The notes beneath the pieces were generated by a model that worked only from the letters and a program-made list of their open reading frames with translations, had not been told where the DNA came from and searched no databases. Of a stretch of DNA of 64,000 nt, positions 16,917-27,200 are shown in pieces; within the stretch, counting starts at the first letter, position 1, and the number at the start of each line of letters is the position of its first letter. The stretch lies in the NCBI RefSeq assembly GCF_035013185.1, contig NZ_JAYGJO010000015.1, positions 1-64,000 of the forward strand. Direction: 5' to 3'. The stretch is from Acerihabitans sp035013185. GTDB lineage: Bacteria > Pseudomonadota > Gammaproteobacteria > Enterobacterales > Enterobacteriaceae. The translations under genes and the position numbers were made by a program.

Positions 16917-18239
16917 ATGAATACTAAAACGCCGCTGCCTGAAGCTTTTGTTTTAACCGGTGCTTTTTGGGTTATTTGCCGTAATTCGCTTTATCTGACG
17001 CAGCTGGCCGAACGCGGGCTGCATATTTTGGTTTTAACGCCGGAAAGTTACCGTCGGCAGGTGGAGGAAGCCCGCAGTAATCCGGACAGCCCCGTCTCAC
17101 GGATTACCGATGTGGCGTATGCAGAGGGATCGCTGGACAGAGAGGCATCATTTAACCCCAGCGTTGTTGCCGCCATACAGCGCTGGCGTACGCACTATCG
17201 GATTGTTGGCGCTTTTGCAGTAGGAGAGACTCTGGTGGAACCGACCGGCATTATCGCCGATGCCCTGGGTATTCGCTCTCCGGGGCTGCGTGCTACGCGC
17301 ACCTGTCGCAGCAAATATCTCCAGCGTTTTTATCTTAACGCGTTCAGTCCTGATTCAGTGATGGTGCCGCCAGAGCATCGCCACCGCATCAGCACGGAGG
17401 GGCTCGCTTATCCGCTGATCATTAAACCGGCTACCCGTCACTCCTCTTCCGGCGTCATCAGCGTCGATGCGCCGCAGCAGGCCAGTCGCGCACTGGCGGA
17501 TTACCCCGCCCATGAAACGCTGTTGTTGGAACAGAAAATCGTGGGGCAGGAGTATTCGGTGGAAACCCTGTCGCAAAACGGTGTGGTGATATTCGCCTCT
17601 GCGACCCATAAGGTTACGACGGATACCCACTCGAACACCTTTGTGGAACTGGCGCATACGGTGCCTAACCCCGATCAAAACAGCGCGCTGCTGCTGGAAG
17701 CGACGCAAAAGGTTCTGACGGCGCTGGACTTCGGTGATGGCATCGCGCATGCCGAATGGCGTGTAGACGCCAACGGCCGTCCCTGGCTGATGGAAATCGC
17801 TTCGCGTACGCCGGGTGACGGTATTTTACCGCTTTATAACCTGGCGTACGGTCAACCCCTCGAGCCGGTTATTTTACGCATCATGCTTGGTGAACCGGCC
17901 GCTTTACCCGCGCCCGTGCGTATCGCACGCCAGGTGTATCTGGAGCATCCCCCCGGAATACTGAAGGACGTGCACATAGACTGGCCGGAAGCGGAGATCG
18001 CCTGGCTTAACGACAACGATCCCTGGCCTGTCGTCCCGGCCGGCGAGCGGGATGATGAGCCCACCCTGCGGGCCGTTTTCGTCCATAAACAGCGCGGGGA
18101 TCGTCTGGAGTCGTTGCGCTCTTCGGAAGATCGCGCAGTGGTCTTTTTTATCGATGCGCGCAGTGCGGAAGAGCTGGATCGGCTGGAAAAACAGGTCAGG
18201 GAAAAAATTACGTTGCATATCGAGGGATATCATGACTAA
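16917..18239 (+). CDS. ATP-grasp ligase
   Basis: 440 residues with the ATP-grasp fold: a pre-ATP-grasp domain (1-115), the first ATP-binding Lys region YPLIIKPATRHSSSGV, the glycine-rich-type loop replaced by RHSSSGV, LLEQKIVGQEYSVET, and the metal-binding HAEWRVDANGRPWLMEIASR. These residues fit the carboxylate-amine/thiol ligase branch (for example L-amino acid ligases, carnosine-synthase-like). It probably forms an amide or peptide bond on a free carboxylate, adding to or offloading the NRPS product. GAGG precedes the ATG. Its stop overlaps the MFS gene start. Confidence 0.82.
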   Translation: MNTKTPLPEAFVLTGAFWVICRNSLYLTQLAERGLHILVLTPESYRRQVEEARSNPDSPVSRITDVAYAEGSLDREASFNPSVVAAIQRWRTHYRIVGAFAVGETLVEPTGIIADALGIRSPGLRATRTCRSKYLQRFYLNAFSPDSVMVPPEHRHRISTEGLAYPLIIKPATRHSSSGVISVDAPQQASRALADYPAHETLLLEQKIVGQEYSVETLSQNGVVIFASATHKVTTDTHSNTFVELAHTVPNPDQNSALLLEATQKVLTALDFGDGIAHAEWRVDANGRPWLMEIASRTPGDGILPLYNLAYGQPLEPVILRIMLGEPAALPAPVRIARQVYLEHPPGILKDVHIDWPEAEIAWLNDNDPWPVVPAGERDDEPTLRAVFVHKQRGDRLESLRSSEDRAVVFFIDARSAEELDRLEKQVREKITLHIEGYHD

Positions 18240-19500
18240 TTCATCGTCCGCGCCGGGCGTACTGGAAACATTGTCGCAAAGCCCGCTGTCATTAAAAGTC
18301 GTCTTGCTCGGCGTGATGATCAATCGGTTGTCCGGGTTCCTGCAAATCTTCATCGTGCTGTATCTGGTGTCGCTCGGCTATTCGCATCAGCAAACCATCA
18401 TTGCGCTAGCAGTGTACGGCACCGGTGCCGTTATCGGCACGCTTCTCGGCGGCGCGATCAGCGAACGCTTCGGGCCACGTCTTGCCAGCATGATCAGCAT
18501 GGGGGCGACCGCGGTGCTGACGGCGGCGTTGCTCTACCTTGACCACTTTATTTCCATCCTGATCGTCGTGGCGCTGGCCAGCCTGTGCGCCCAATTATTC
18601 CGCCCGGCCTCCGCGGCATTGCTGTCCTGGCAAACGCCGCCGGAGCGGCAAACGATGATTTTTGCCATTTACCGCCTGGGCCTGAATCTCGGGGCGACGG
18701 GAGCGCCGCTCATCGGCTACGCCCTTTATCACTGGGGCGGGGAGAGTTTTACGCTGCTGTTCTGGGGAGAGGCAATTATTGCGGCGCTGTATGCCATGCT
18801 GGCAATGCTGACCCTGCCGGGAAAAAACGAAGTCGGAGAAATCAGCATGCGGGCAGGTGCGGATAAAACGGCCGCGGGCGGCTACCTTGACGTGCTGGCC
18901 GACCGGCGCTTCGTCTTATTTTTACTGGCGACCTTCTGCCATTCCGCGGTTTACGTGCAATACATCACCACGCTTCCTCTCTACGTTGAAGACAAAGGGA
19001 TCGCACTGTTCTGGTATACCCTGGCGGTATCGCTCAACGGCATAATCGTTATCTGTTTTGAGCTGTTCATCACCAAGTTCACCCAGGGATATAACAAACG
19101 TTACGTACTGGCGTTCGGTTTTGCGCTGATTGGCGCGGGCGTTGCCTTTTATGCCGTTCCCATCGGGCCTGCGGCGCTGATCGTCGGCACACTGATTTGG
19201 TCGTCGGGGGAAATCATCTCCGGTCCTTCCTTCTTTGCTTTCCCGGCGAACGCCGGCCCGGGGCATCTGAAGTCCCACTATCTGGGCAGTTTTCACTTCA
19301 TGTTCAGTCTGGGGATCGCGCTGGGGCCGGTTATCGGTGGCTGGCTCTATCTGTCGCTGGATACGGTCTTCTGGCCCGTCATTGCGTTGGGTTCCATCTT
19401 TGCGGCCCTGGTTTGCGGTGCGTGCGTCAAAGAACCGGCCACGGCGCCGTTGAAAACGGAGGCGGGTACGTCAATGACGTCCAGTGAGGCTATCGAGTAA
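18232..19500 (+). CDS. MFS exporter
   Basis: A 422-residue major facilitator protein with about twelve hydrophobic helices. The loop 2-3 motif is present as GAVIGTLLGGAISERFGPR. The start is ATG 18232, overlapping the ATP-grasp gene by eight bases. In this operon position it most likely exports the product and gives self-protection, as drug:H+ antiporters do in many antibiotic clusters. Import cannot be excluded from sequence alone. Confidence 0.85.
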   Translation: MTNSSSAPGVLETLSQSPLSLKVVLLGVMINRLSGFLQIFIVLYLVSLGYSHQQTIIALAVYGTGAVIGTLLGGAISERFGPRLASMISMGATAVLTAALLYLDHFISILIVVALASLCAQLFRPASAALLSWQTPPERQTMIFAIYRLGLNLGATGAPLIGYALYHWGGESFTLLFWGEAIIAALYAMLAMLTLPGKNEVGEISMRAGADKTAAGGYLDVLADRRFVLFLLATFCHSAVYVQYITTLPLYVEDKGIALFWYTLAVSLNGIIVICFELFITKFTQGYNKRYVLAFGFALIGAGVAFYAVPIGPAALIVGTLIWSSGEIISGPSFFAFPANAGPGHLKSHYLGSFHFMFSLGIALGPVIGGWLYLSLDTVFWPVIALGSIFAALVCGACVKEPATAPLKTEAGTSMTSSEAIE

Positions 19501-19559
19501 TTAACGATCCCGAATTCATTATCCCGGATGAATTATCTCAAACATATAAGGGTGAATTT

Positions 19560-20915
19560 ATGAAACAGGCATTAAACGGCGCACCTTCTCATTATACCCT
19601 GCTGGGTATCGGGGCAGGGCCGGCAAATCTGAGTCTGGCCTCTTTGTTACATGATAAGCCAGAAATCAGTAATCTTTTTCTTGACCAGAAAGCCGCCTTT
19701 TCCTGGCACGACGATCAAATGATCGACGGCGCCACGTTGCAGGTTTCACTGTTTAAAGACCTGAGTACGCTGACCGATCCGACCAATAAATTTACCTTTA
19801 TGTCTTATCTGCATGAGAAGGGACGCATTTACCACTTTCTTAATGCACAGTTTGATGAGATCCCGCGCCGTGAGTTTCGCAATTACATGGCCTGGGCGGC
19901 GGAGAAAAATCGCAACATATCATTTGGCGAACGTGTGTTACACATTGATTTTGAAGGCGTATTCCGCATTGAAACCGACAAGCGCCAACTCACCGCCGAT
20001 CATCTTGCCGTCGGCGTAGGCACCAAACCCTGGATACCGGAATTTGCGGCGCCGCTGCTTGATAATTCGCAGTTCCACGTCAGCCAGTATATGAAGAAAA
20101 ACCATAATACCGCGGGGAAACAGGTGGTCATTATCGGCGGCGGTCAGTCTGGGGCTGAGGTATTTCTCGATCTGTCGTCGAAACCGGCGAGCGAGCGCCC
20201 GGAACGCATTACTTGGCTGTCGCGGCGGCGTAATTTTTTCCCGATCGATGACTCGACGTTCACCAACGATTTTTATATGCCCTGCTATTCGGAGTATTTC
20301 AGTAAACTGCCTTTGCACCTGCGTCAGAAAACCAACCGAGAGAATATATTAACGTCCGACGGCATTTCCGAGTCAACGTTACGGGCAATTTATCAGAAGC
20401 TTTATTGCCTCCGGTTTATTACGCCGGGTGAACTTGAATTCGATTTAATGACCAGCCGTTCGGTAAGTAATGTGGTAGAGACATCATCGGGGCGCTGGCG
20501 GGTTGATTATAAACATTTGGACGTTGAACAGGCAGAACATATAGTGGCTGATGTTATTATCTGGGCAACCGGTTATGCGCCGGCGGAGAAAAACTTCCTG
20601 AATGGACTGAAAGAACGGATTCATTATGAAAATGATGAATTCGTTATTGATGATGACTTTGCGATCGTATGGGATGGTCCCCGCCAAAATAATATCTTCG
20701 TGCAAAACGCGGTACGCGGCCAGCGCGGGCTGCCGGACGTCAACCTGAGCCTGAATGCATGGCGGGCGCAGCGCATAATGGGACGGCTGTGCGGCGAGTA
20801 TCCGCGCCAGCAAATATCCTCATTTATTGACTGGTCGCCCGACGTTGATAATAACAGCGTGCATAAGGTTAAGGATGACGTCATGCCGGAGAAGAAAATC
20901 ATTACGGCGCGTTAA
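19560..20915 (+). CDS. Lysine/ornithine N-monooxygenase (Spb38/Tri26-like N6-lysine hydroxylase)
   Basis: 451 residues of the SidA/IucD/PvdA class. The FAD-binding motif is GIGAGPANL (16-24), NADPH-binding is VVIIGGGQSG (189-198), and the C-terminal ATGY (336-339) is intact. The family hydroxylates the side-chain amine of Lys or Orn. There is no siderophore gene set here. Instead it is followed by a DAO oxidase and a cupin-MetRS protein. That trio is the known hydrazine-forming set (as in s56-p1, triacsin, pyrazofurin/formycin pathways), in which N6-hydroxylysine is condensed with glycine. I therefore predict lysine as substrate. AAGGGTG lies upstream of the ATG. Confidence 0.85.
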   Translation: MKQALNGAPSHYTLLGIGAGPANLSLASLLHDKPEISNLFLDQKAAFSWHDDQMIDGATLQVSLFKDLSTLTDPTNKFTFMSYLHEKGRIYHFLNAQFDEIPRREFRNYMAWAAEKNRNISFGERVLHIDFEGVFRIETDKRQLTADHLAVGVGTKPWIPEFAAPLLDNSQFHVSQYMKKNHNTAGKQVVIIGGGQSGAEVFLDLSSKPASERPERITWLSRRRNFFPIDDSTFTNDFYMPCYSEYFSKLPLHLRQKTNRENILTSDGISESTLRAIYQKLYCLRFITPGELEFDLMTSRSVSNVVETSSGRWRVDYKHLDVEQAEHIVADVIIWATGYAPAEKNFLNGLKERIHYENDEFVIDDDFAIVWDGPRQNNIFVQNAVRGQRGLPDVNLSLNAWRAQRIMGRLCGEYPRQQISSFIDWSPDVDNNSVHKVKDDVMPEKKIITAR

Positions 20916-20949
20916 ATATCACACTTCAATAAAGTCTTAATATATCATG

Positions 20950-21987
20950 ATGAATAAAAACGATATTGCTATTATCGGTGGTGGTATTATTGGCATCGTT
21001 ATTGCCCGTGAGGCAGTGAAACAATACCCATGGGCAAATATTTCACTTATAGAGAGGCAACTGTGCGGTGCCGGAAGTTCATTTTATTCCGCTGGCGTCC
21101 ATTTCCCCCGGGGCATAAGTGAACGCGTGCGGGAAATGTCCCGTTACAGCCATGACTATTATCAACCGTTCCTGGATGACGGGGCGCCTTTTTATTCTTT
21201 ACCCATGGAACTGGTGACCGGAAAAGCGCATTGGGAAGAGACGTGCCGTAATTACCTTCCCGCAGCCGGGTTTGCACCGTCGGAAAGCATGAATCCCCGG
21301 ACTCATCTTTCTCCGGATGACGAGCGGGTCGTGCTGCGGGGAAAGGGGGCACATTATGCCGATGTGTTTGCCCTGATCCAAAAATGGCTGTCGGCGCTGC
21401 GCTCGTCCATTGCGGTGCGTGAAGGACTGCGGGTGACAGCGCTGCATCCCCGGCGCGGCGGCTATGACGTGGCGCTCAGCGACGGCACGGTTCAGGCGGT
21501 CAGTCAGGCGATCCTGGCGCCGGGCCCCTGGTTGGCTGAGCCGGCCTGGCGCGAGCGTATTGCTGGACTGGGTATTCGGGTGAAAAAAATCGTTGCCGTC
21601 CATATTGCCAGCAAACCGGAGCCCGGCGCGCCCCTGACGATTTTCCATGACGAAGATGCTTTTCTGGTGCCGTGCCACAGCCGCGGGCATTGGTTGTTCA
21701 GCTATACCTGCCAGGAGTGGGATGTCCTGCCGGGAGAGACCGGGCCGCTGCAGGCCCGTGATTTGGCGGCGGCGCGGGAACTGCTGCACCGCTACGCGCC
21801 GACGCTCGCCGAGGAAATCAGGGACGGCCGGGTTTTCTGTGACGCTTACAGCCCGTCGCGGGAGCCTGTCATCACCCGCCTGGATAAACACCTCATCTTT
21901 GCCGGCGGCGCCAATGGCTCCGGTTACCGGCTGGCGCCCGCTATTGCCGCCGATGTTATTCACCTTTTAACGCAAACCACTTTCTAA
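20950..21987 (+). CDS. DAO-family FAD oxidoreductase (hydrazinoacetate-releasing)
   Basis: About 345 residues of the D-amino-acid oxidase / glycine oxidase family: the N-terminal Rossmann motif IAIIGGGIIG, GAGSSFYSAGVHFPRG, and the C-terminal LIFAGGANGSGYRLAPAIA that closes the FAD site. In hydrazine-forming cassettes an enzyme of this family oxidises the lysine-glycine hydrazine adduct so that hydrazinoacetic acid is released. Its place between the N-hydroxylase and the cupin-MetRS gene matches those cassettes. Two adjacent ATG codons (20947, 20950) are possible starts and neither has a strong ribosome binding site. Confidence 0.82.
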   Translation: MNKNDIAIIGGGIIGIVIAREAVKQYPWANISLIERQLCGAGSSFYSAGVHFPRGISERVREMSRYSHDYYQPFLDDGAPFYSLPMELVTGKAHWEETCRNYLPAAGFAPSESMNPRTHLSPDDERVVLRGKGAHYADVFALIQKWLSALRSSIAVREGLRVTALHPRRGGYDVALSDGTVQAVSQAILAPGPWLAEPAWRERIAGLGIRVKKIVAVHIASKPEPGAPLTIFHDEDAFLVPCHSRGHWLFSYTCQEWDVLPGETGPLQARDLAAARELLHRYAPTLAEEIRDGRVFCDAYSPSREPVITRLDKHLIFAGGANGSGYRLAPAIAADVIHLLTQTTF

Positions 21988-21999
21988 GGATGCCCGGAT

Positions 22000-24279
22000 A
22001 TGATCATTCATCGCTATGATGCCACACGTATGTCAAAGCAGTTCGGTATTGATATCAGCAGTATTGACGGTATGGATTTCCCTGCTGGCTGGGGACGGGT
22101 CGGTGCCGGAGAGCGTTCGGACAGTCATCAGCATGATGAAACCGAGATGTTCGTTATCGTCGCGGGAAAAGGGGTGTTGATCGTGGACGGCCACCGCCAT
22201 CAGGTGAGCGCGGGCTGTGCGGCGCAGTTCGCGCCTTTTGAGTCGCACGTGCTGGAAAATACGGGAGATAAAGACATTCTCTTTTTCCTCCAGTACCGCC
22301 GCGACGCTGACAGCGCCCGGCATTCCGCCTCTTCCCGGGAACGGCAGAATCCCCGGCGCCCGCAGTTCGTTTTCTCTACGCCGCCGACGCCAAACGGCGA
22401 TTTGCATCTCGGCCATCTGTCGGGCCCGTATCTGGGCGCCGACGTCTATGTCCGTTATCAGCAGATGATCGGCAATTCGGCGTGGCACATGACCGGCTCC
22501 GATGATTATCAAAGCTATGTCGTCGCACTGGCGGAACGTGAAAACACGACGCCCGCCGCCGCCGCGCAGCATTTCTCCCGCGAGATTTTGCAGACGCTGA
22601 AGATGATGGATATCGAGCCGGATCAATACACTGTGACCAATGATGCGCCCGGTTATATTCAGGGCGCACAGCGCTTTTTCAGCCGTACGCTGGGCGAAGA
22701 TAAGGTGGTTTTTGCCGAAAGCGCCGCCCTGCGTGACGCGCAGAGTGGTAAATATCTTTATGAGGTTGACGTTTTCGGCCAGTGCCCAGGCTGCGGCGGC
22801 GGTACCAACGGCAACATTTGCGAAGAGTGCGGGGAACCCAACGTGGTCACGGATATGGCACAGTCGTTATCCAAAAGCTCCCAGCTGCCGCCTGAACGCA
22901 CTCAGGTAGCCCGTTATCTCCTGCCGTTACACCGCTTTGAACAACAGATCGCGGAGCATCACAAGGTCGGCAGGGTTCCTGCCCGACTGCGCGAACTGGC
23001 TCACCGGGTTTTTTCCCGTCCTGAATTCACCGTGCCGGTGTCTCATCCTTCCGAATGGGGGATCGCACCGGCTGAAGCCGAAGGCGAGGGGCAAGTTATC
23101 TGGGTATGGCCGGAAATGAGCTATGGCTTCCTGTACGACATCGAGCAACTGGGTAAAAAAATCAATCGTCCCTGGTCGGCGGATGAACCCGGTAAAGACT
23201 GGAAAATCGTGCATTTCTTTGGTTACGACAACAGTTTCTATCACAGCATCCTTTATCCGGCGCTGTATCACCTGGCTTATCCGGAATGGCAGCCGGACAT
23301 CGATTACCACTACAACGAATTTTATCTGCTCGATGGTAAAAAGTTTTCGACCAGCCGCCGCCATGCCGTGTGGGGGAAAGAGATCTTGACACCGGAGAGC
23401 GTGGATGCAGTGCGCTTTTACCTGTGCCTGACGCGCCCTGAGCAGGAGAGAACCAACTTCCGCCTGTCGGATTGGGAAAAGGAAGTGCGCGACATCCTGC
23501 TCGGCGAATGGCAGGTCTGGCTGCACGATCTGGGCGAACGGGTCGGTACGATCTATCAGGGGAATGCGCCGGATGCCGGTATCTGGACCAAAGAGCAGGT
23601 CGCCTTCTGGGCACGGTTAAACGGGTTGTTACAGGCGATCACCGATGCGCTGAACCCCGACGGGTTTTCGTTGCGCAACGCCGCCCGTCACCTGAAAACG
23701 CTGGTCACGGAAACGCGCGCTTTTTCCCGCAGCCAACAGCAACTGGCGGGTATCGCACAATGGCGCGATGAATACCGTACCGCCGTGGCGCTGGAGCTGG
23801 CGGCTGCGAATCTGCTCTCCGCCGTTGCCCAGCCGCTGATGCCGCGTTTCTCCGCCCGCCTGGCGGCGGCGCTCGGCAATGAGACGGCGCAGTCATGGCC
23901 GCGGCAGGCACAGCTGGTGACGCCGGGTAACCGCATTACGTTGCAGGAAACGCGTTTCTTCTATGATCCACAAGAACGAGATCCACAAGAACGAGATCCA
24001 CAAGAACGAGCTCCACAGGAACCGGCTGTTCAGGAACAAAACGGTGGTGCCCATTGGCAGTGGCTGGAGGAAAAGCTGGGCGTTCTGTTACCTGAAACCC
24101 GCTTGCATCCGGCGCACGTTCTGTCGCAACTGGGAGCAACCTCACTGATGGCCGTGACGCTGCAATATCAGTTACTTCATGAATGTCAGGTCGACGTTCC
24201 GCTGGAAACACTGCTGAATCAGCCGCTGGGGGAAATCGCCGGTCATATTGCACGCCAACGGCAGGGGGCTACAGCATGA
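22000..24279 (+). CDS. Cupin - MetRS-like hydrazine synthetase with C-terminal carrier domain
   Basis: 759 residues in three parts. Residues 1-105 are a cupin (His43, His45, Glu49, His83 as metal ligands). Residues 120-660 resemble methionyl-tRNA synthetase: HLGH (136-139) is the HIGH motif, CPGC (262-265) and CEEC (274-277) bind zinc, and KFSTS (448-452) is the KMSKS motif. Known homologues (Spb40, Tri28) join N6-hydroxylysine and an adenylated glycine through an N-N bond. Residues about 687-755 add a phosphopantetheine carrier domain with Ser715 in LGATSLMAV. I do not recall such a domain in described homologues. The linker holds four tandem 5-residue units (DPQER x3, APQEP). AAGGA precedes the ATG; ATGA overlap with the NRPS gene. 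Confidence 0.85.
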   Translation: MIIHRYDATRMSKQFGIDISSIDGMDFPAGWGRVGAGERSDSHQHDETEMFVIVAGKGVLIVDGHRHQVSAGCAAQFAPFESHVLENTGDKDILFFLQYRRDADSARHSASSRERQNPRRPQFVFSTPPTPNGDLHLGHLSGPYLGADVYVRYQQMIGNSAWHMTGSDDYQSYVVALAERENTTPAAAAQHFSREILQTLKMMDIEPDQYTVTNDAPGYIQGAQRFFSRTLGEDKVVFAESAALRDAQSGKYLYEVDVFGQCPGCGGGTNGNICEECGEPNVVTDMAQSLSKSSQLPPERTQVARYLLPLHRFEQQIAEHHKVGRVPARLRELAHRVFSRPEFTVPVSHPSEWGIAPAEAEGEGQVIWVWPEMSYGFLYDIEQLGKKINRPWSADEPGKDWKIVHFFGYDNSFYHSILYPALYHLAYPEWQPDIDYHYNEFYLLDGKKFSTSRRHAVWGKEILTPESVDAVRFYLCLTRPEQERTNFRLSDWEKEVRDILLGEWQVWLHDLGERVGTIYQGNAPDAGIWTKEQVAFWARLNGLLQAITDALNPDGFSLRNAARHLKTLVTETRAFSRSQQQLAGIAQWRDEYRTAVALELAAANLLSAVAQPLMPRFSARLAAALGNETAQSWPRQAQLVTPGNRITLQETRFFYDPQERDPQERDPQERAPQEPAVQEQNGGAHWQWLEEKLGVLLPETRLHPAHVLSQLGATSLMAVTLQYQLLHECQVDVPLETLLNQPLGEIAGHIARQRQGATA
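23965..24024 (+). repeat. 15-bp in-frame tandem repeat in linker of hydrazine synthetase
   Basis: Three identical copies of GATCCACAAGAACGA followed by one diverged copy. They encode DPQER three times and APQEP once. The identical codons indicate recent slippage duplication. The charged, proline-containing linker probably spaces the MetRS-like body from the carrier domain. Confidence 0.85.
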
Positions 24280-27200
24280 GCGTCAGCGCGTTACTTGAAC
24301 AAATAACCGGTGCTGGGCTCAGGATCAGCAGGCAGGGTGATAACCTGAAACTGGAAGGACTGACGAACGCGATTCCGCCGCAGCTGGTGGCGGATATCCG
24401 TACGAATAAGGCGCAACTGCTCGCCTGGCTGGAAGAGAGCCTGGATACGTTTCCGCTGACTCCGCTGCAACAGGCGTATTACCGTGGCCGCGATTTGGTC
24501 ACGGTAGGCGGGGGCGTGGCCAACCAGGTCTACCATGAGATCGAAGGCGTCTGGGACATCGAACGACTGGATCAGGCATTGCAGCGCGTGGCGCAGGAGC
24601 ATTCGGCGCTTCGTTTGCGGATGACCGGCGATGACGCGCAGTATGAAAGCAGCGAACTGCCCCGCATCGCCCGCCGCGATTGGCAGGGGCTCAGCGACGG
24701 GGAACAACGTCAGTTGCGCGCCCGGCTGCGTGAGGAGAAGTCCCATCAGGTACTGCCTCCGCAGGCTTCACTGTTGCAGGCGGAAGTCGTGATCCTTTCG
24801 CCGGAAAGCATGGTGCTGTACGTCAATCATGACGGCATGGTTGTGGACGGCATCAGCATGTTTTTACTGTTCCGGCTTTGGCACCAGCATTATCAAACGC
24901 CACAGCCGCAGACCGAATATCTGGCGTTCCGCCAGCACATCGCCGCCCGCGAGCAAGATAAACAGCACGCCGTCAGCGACCGTTCGCGGGATTACTGGCT
25001 GCGGCGTCTGGAGTCGTTGCCGAAAGCGCCTGCGCTGGCGCAAAATCCCCGCCCTGCCACAGGGATGCCCCGCTTCCGGCAGCATCTCGTCACCCTGGAT
25101 GCAGCCCGCTGGCAACAGTTGCAGCAGCAGACCAAAGCGCAGCGACTGACGCCCGCCGTCGTGCTGATGGCCGCCTGGGCGGAAACGCTGTACGTCTGGG
25201 GGGCCGGGGAGGATTTTACGCTCAACGTGACGATCTCTGAACGTCGCCCGGTTCATCCGCGGGCCTTCAGCACGATCGGGCCGTTTTCCATTCCGATGCT
25301 GACCGAGATTCATCTTGATCACCGGCAACCGTTTATCCAGCGCGTTCAGCACCTGCAGGCGCAACTGCATCAGGATATCGATCACCGCTATTTTTCCGGC
25401 ATCGACGTAATGCGGGAACTGGCGAAAACGCGCGGGCTGGCAGACGCGCTGATGCCGTACACGTTTAATTGCACGCTGGGCGCGCTGGAAGGGGTGAACG
25501 GCGATGCGCTGACGCTGCTCGGTCGTGAGGTTTACACGCTGAGCCAGACGCCGCAGGTATTGCTGGACGCCTTCCTGTTTGAGCAGCAGGGGCAACTGGT
25601 GATTCGGTTGGACGGTGTGGAATCGGCGTTTCCTGAAGGCTTTCTGGCGGCGATGGCGGAAGGCTTTCAGCGTATGCTGCTTACGCTTTGTCAGCCGAAA
25701 AGCTGGGAACGGGCAAGGTTCGATCTGCTTCCTGTCGCACAGCGCCAACGGCGGGATCAGGTCAATGCAACCGAAACGGAAATCCCGTCTGAATTGCTCG
25801 GCGACGCCTTCGTGGTTCAGGCCCGCCGGAATCCGGCAGCAGCGGCGATGTGTACGGCGGAGCGACAAATCAGTTACGGCGAGCTGTTGAACCGCGCTGC
25901 GGAGGCCGCGCAATGGCTGCACGATCAGGGGGTAAAGCGCAACGAACTGGTCGGTCTCATCGCGGTCCGCGGGCCGGAGCAGATTATTGGTATTCTGGCC
26001 ATCGTTCTGGCCGGTGCCTGTTATCTGCCCATTGACGCCGGTCTGCCCGAAGCCCGTCGGCGCTATATGTTGCAGGATGGCGGTGTTCGGGTTGTGCTGA
26101 CCAACGTTGACGCTGCCGCATTGCTGCCCTGTTTCGATTTGCGCACCCCCGCGGAGAAAACCTTCGTCTTGCCCGCACGTGATGCTGCCGCGACGCAGGA
26201 CGATCTCGTCTACGTGCTGTATACCTCCGGAACGACCGGCGATCCCAAAGGCGTGATGGTAACACACCGCAACGTGGTGAACCTGGTCGCCGACTGTCAG
26301 CGGCGTTTCAGCGTCCGTCAGGAAGATCGCTTCTTCGCCATCAGCGCTTTCAACTTCGATCTGTCCGTCTGGGATATTTTCGGCGCACTGGCAGCCGGTG
26401 CGGCGCTAGTGATGCCGGATGCGGATCGTGCCGCCGATGTGGAACATTGGGTGGCACTTTGCCGGATGCACCGCGTCAGTATCTGGAACTCAGTACCGGC
26501 TATCGTGCGGATGATGTTTGACTATCAGCCTGAGCTGGCGGACAGCCTGCGCCTCATTATGATGAGCGGCGATCGTATTCCGCCGGATCTGCCGGCGGCC
26601 ATGATGGCACGCCGTCCCGATATCGCGTACTGGTCACTGGGCGGGCCGACGGAAACGACCATCTGGAACATTTGCCATCCGATTTCGCCTGAGGATTGCA
26701 ATGGGGAAAATATTCCCTATGGCCGCCCCAATGCCAACAACCAATGCTCGGTGCGCAACGCGCAGGGCGGCGAATGCCCCGACTGGGTGGCCGGTGAAAT
26801 CTATGCCGCCGGGGCCGGGATTACCCGCGGCTACTGGAATGACGAGGCCAGAACCCGTGAGCGATACCCTGTTGATGCGCCCGGCGGGCAACGTTGTTTC
26901 CGCACCGGCGATCTGGGGCGCTATTTACCCAACGGGGACATCGACATTCTTGGTCGGGTGGATTTGCAGATAAAAATCAACGGATACCGTATTGAGGCCG
27001 GAGAAGTTGAGAACGTGCTTACAACCTTACCTGAGATTGCCCAGGCCGCGGTGGTCGCCACCAAAGACGCGCGGGGCGACGTGCTGGCCGCGCACCTAGT
27101 GGCCGATGGCGTCCGGCCTACGCTGGCCGAACTGCGTCAACGCGTTGCGCATTTGTTGCCGGACTACATGATCCCTGCACACCTGGTGTGGCACGAAGCC

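Noticed and set aside
19560..20915. Reading the N-hydroxylase as part of a hydroxamate siderophore cluster
   Set aside because: No IucA/IucC-type synthetase, no siderophore receptor and no formyl/acetyl hydroxylysine enzyme pair are present. The next genes fit the hydrazine-forming cassette instead.
22000..24279. Housekeeping methionyl-tRNA synthetase
   Set aside because: The N-terminal cupin, the C-terminal carrier domain and the operon context rule out a normal MetRS; the HIGH/KMSKS motifs are kept for adenylation.
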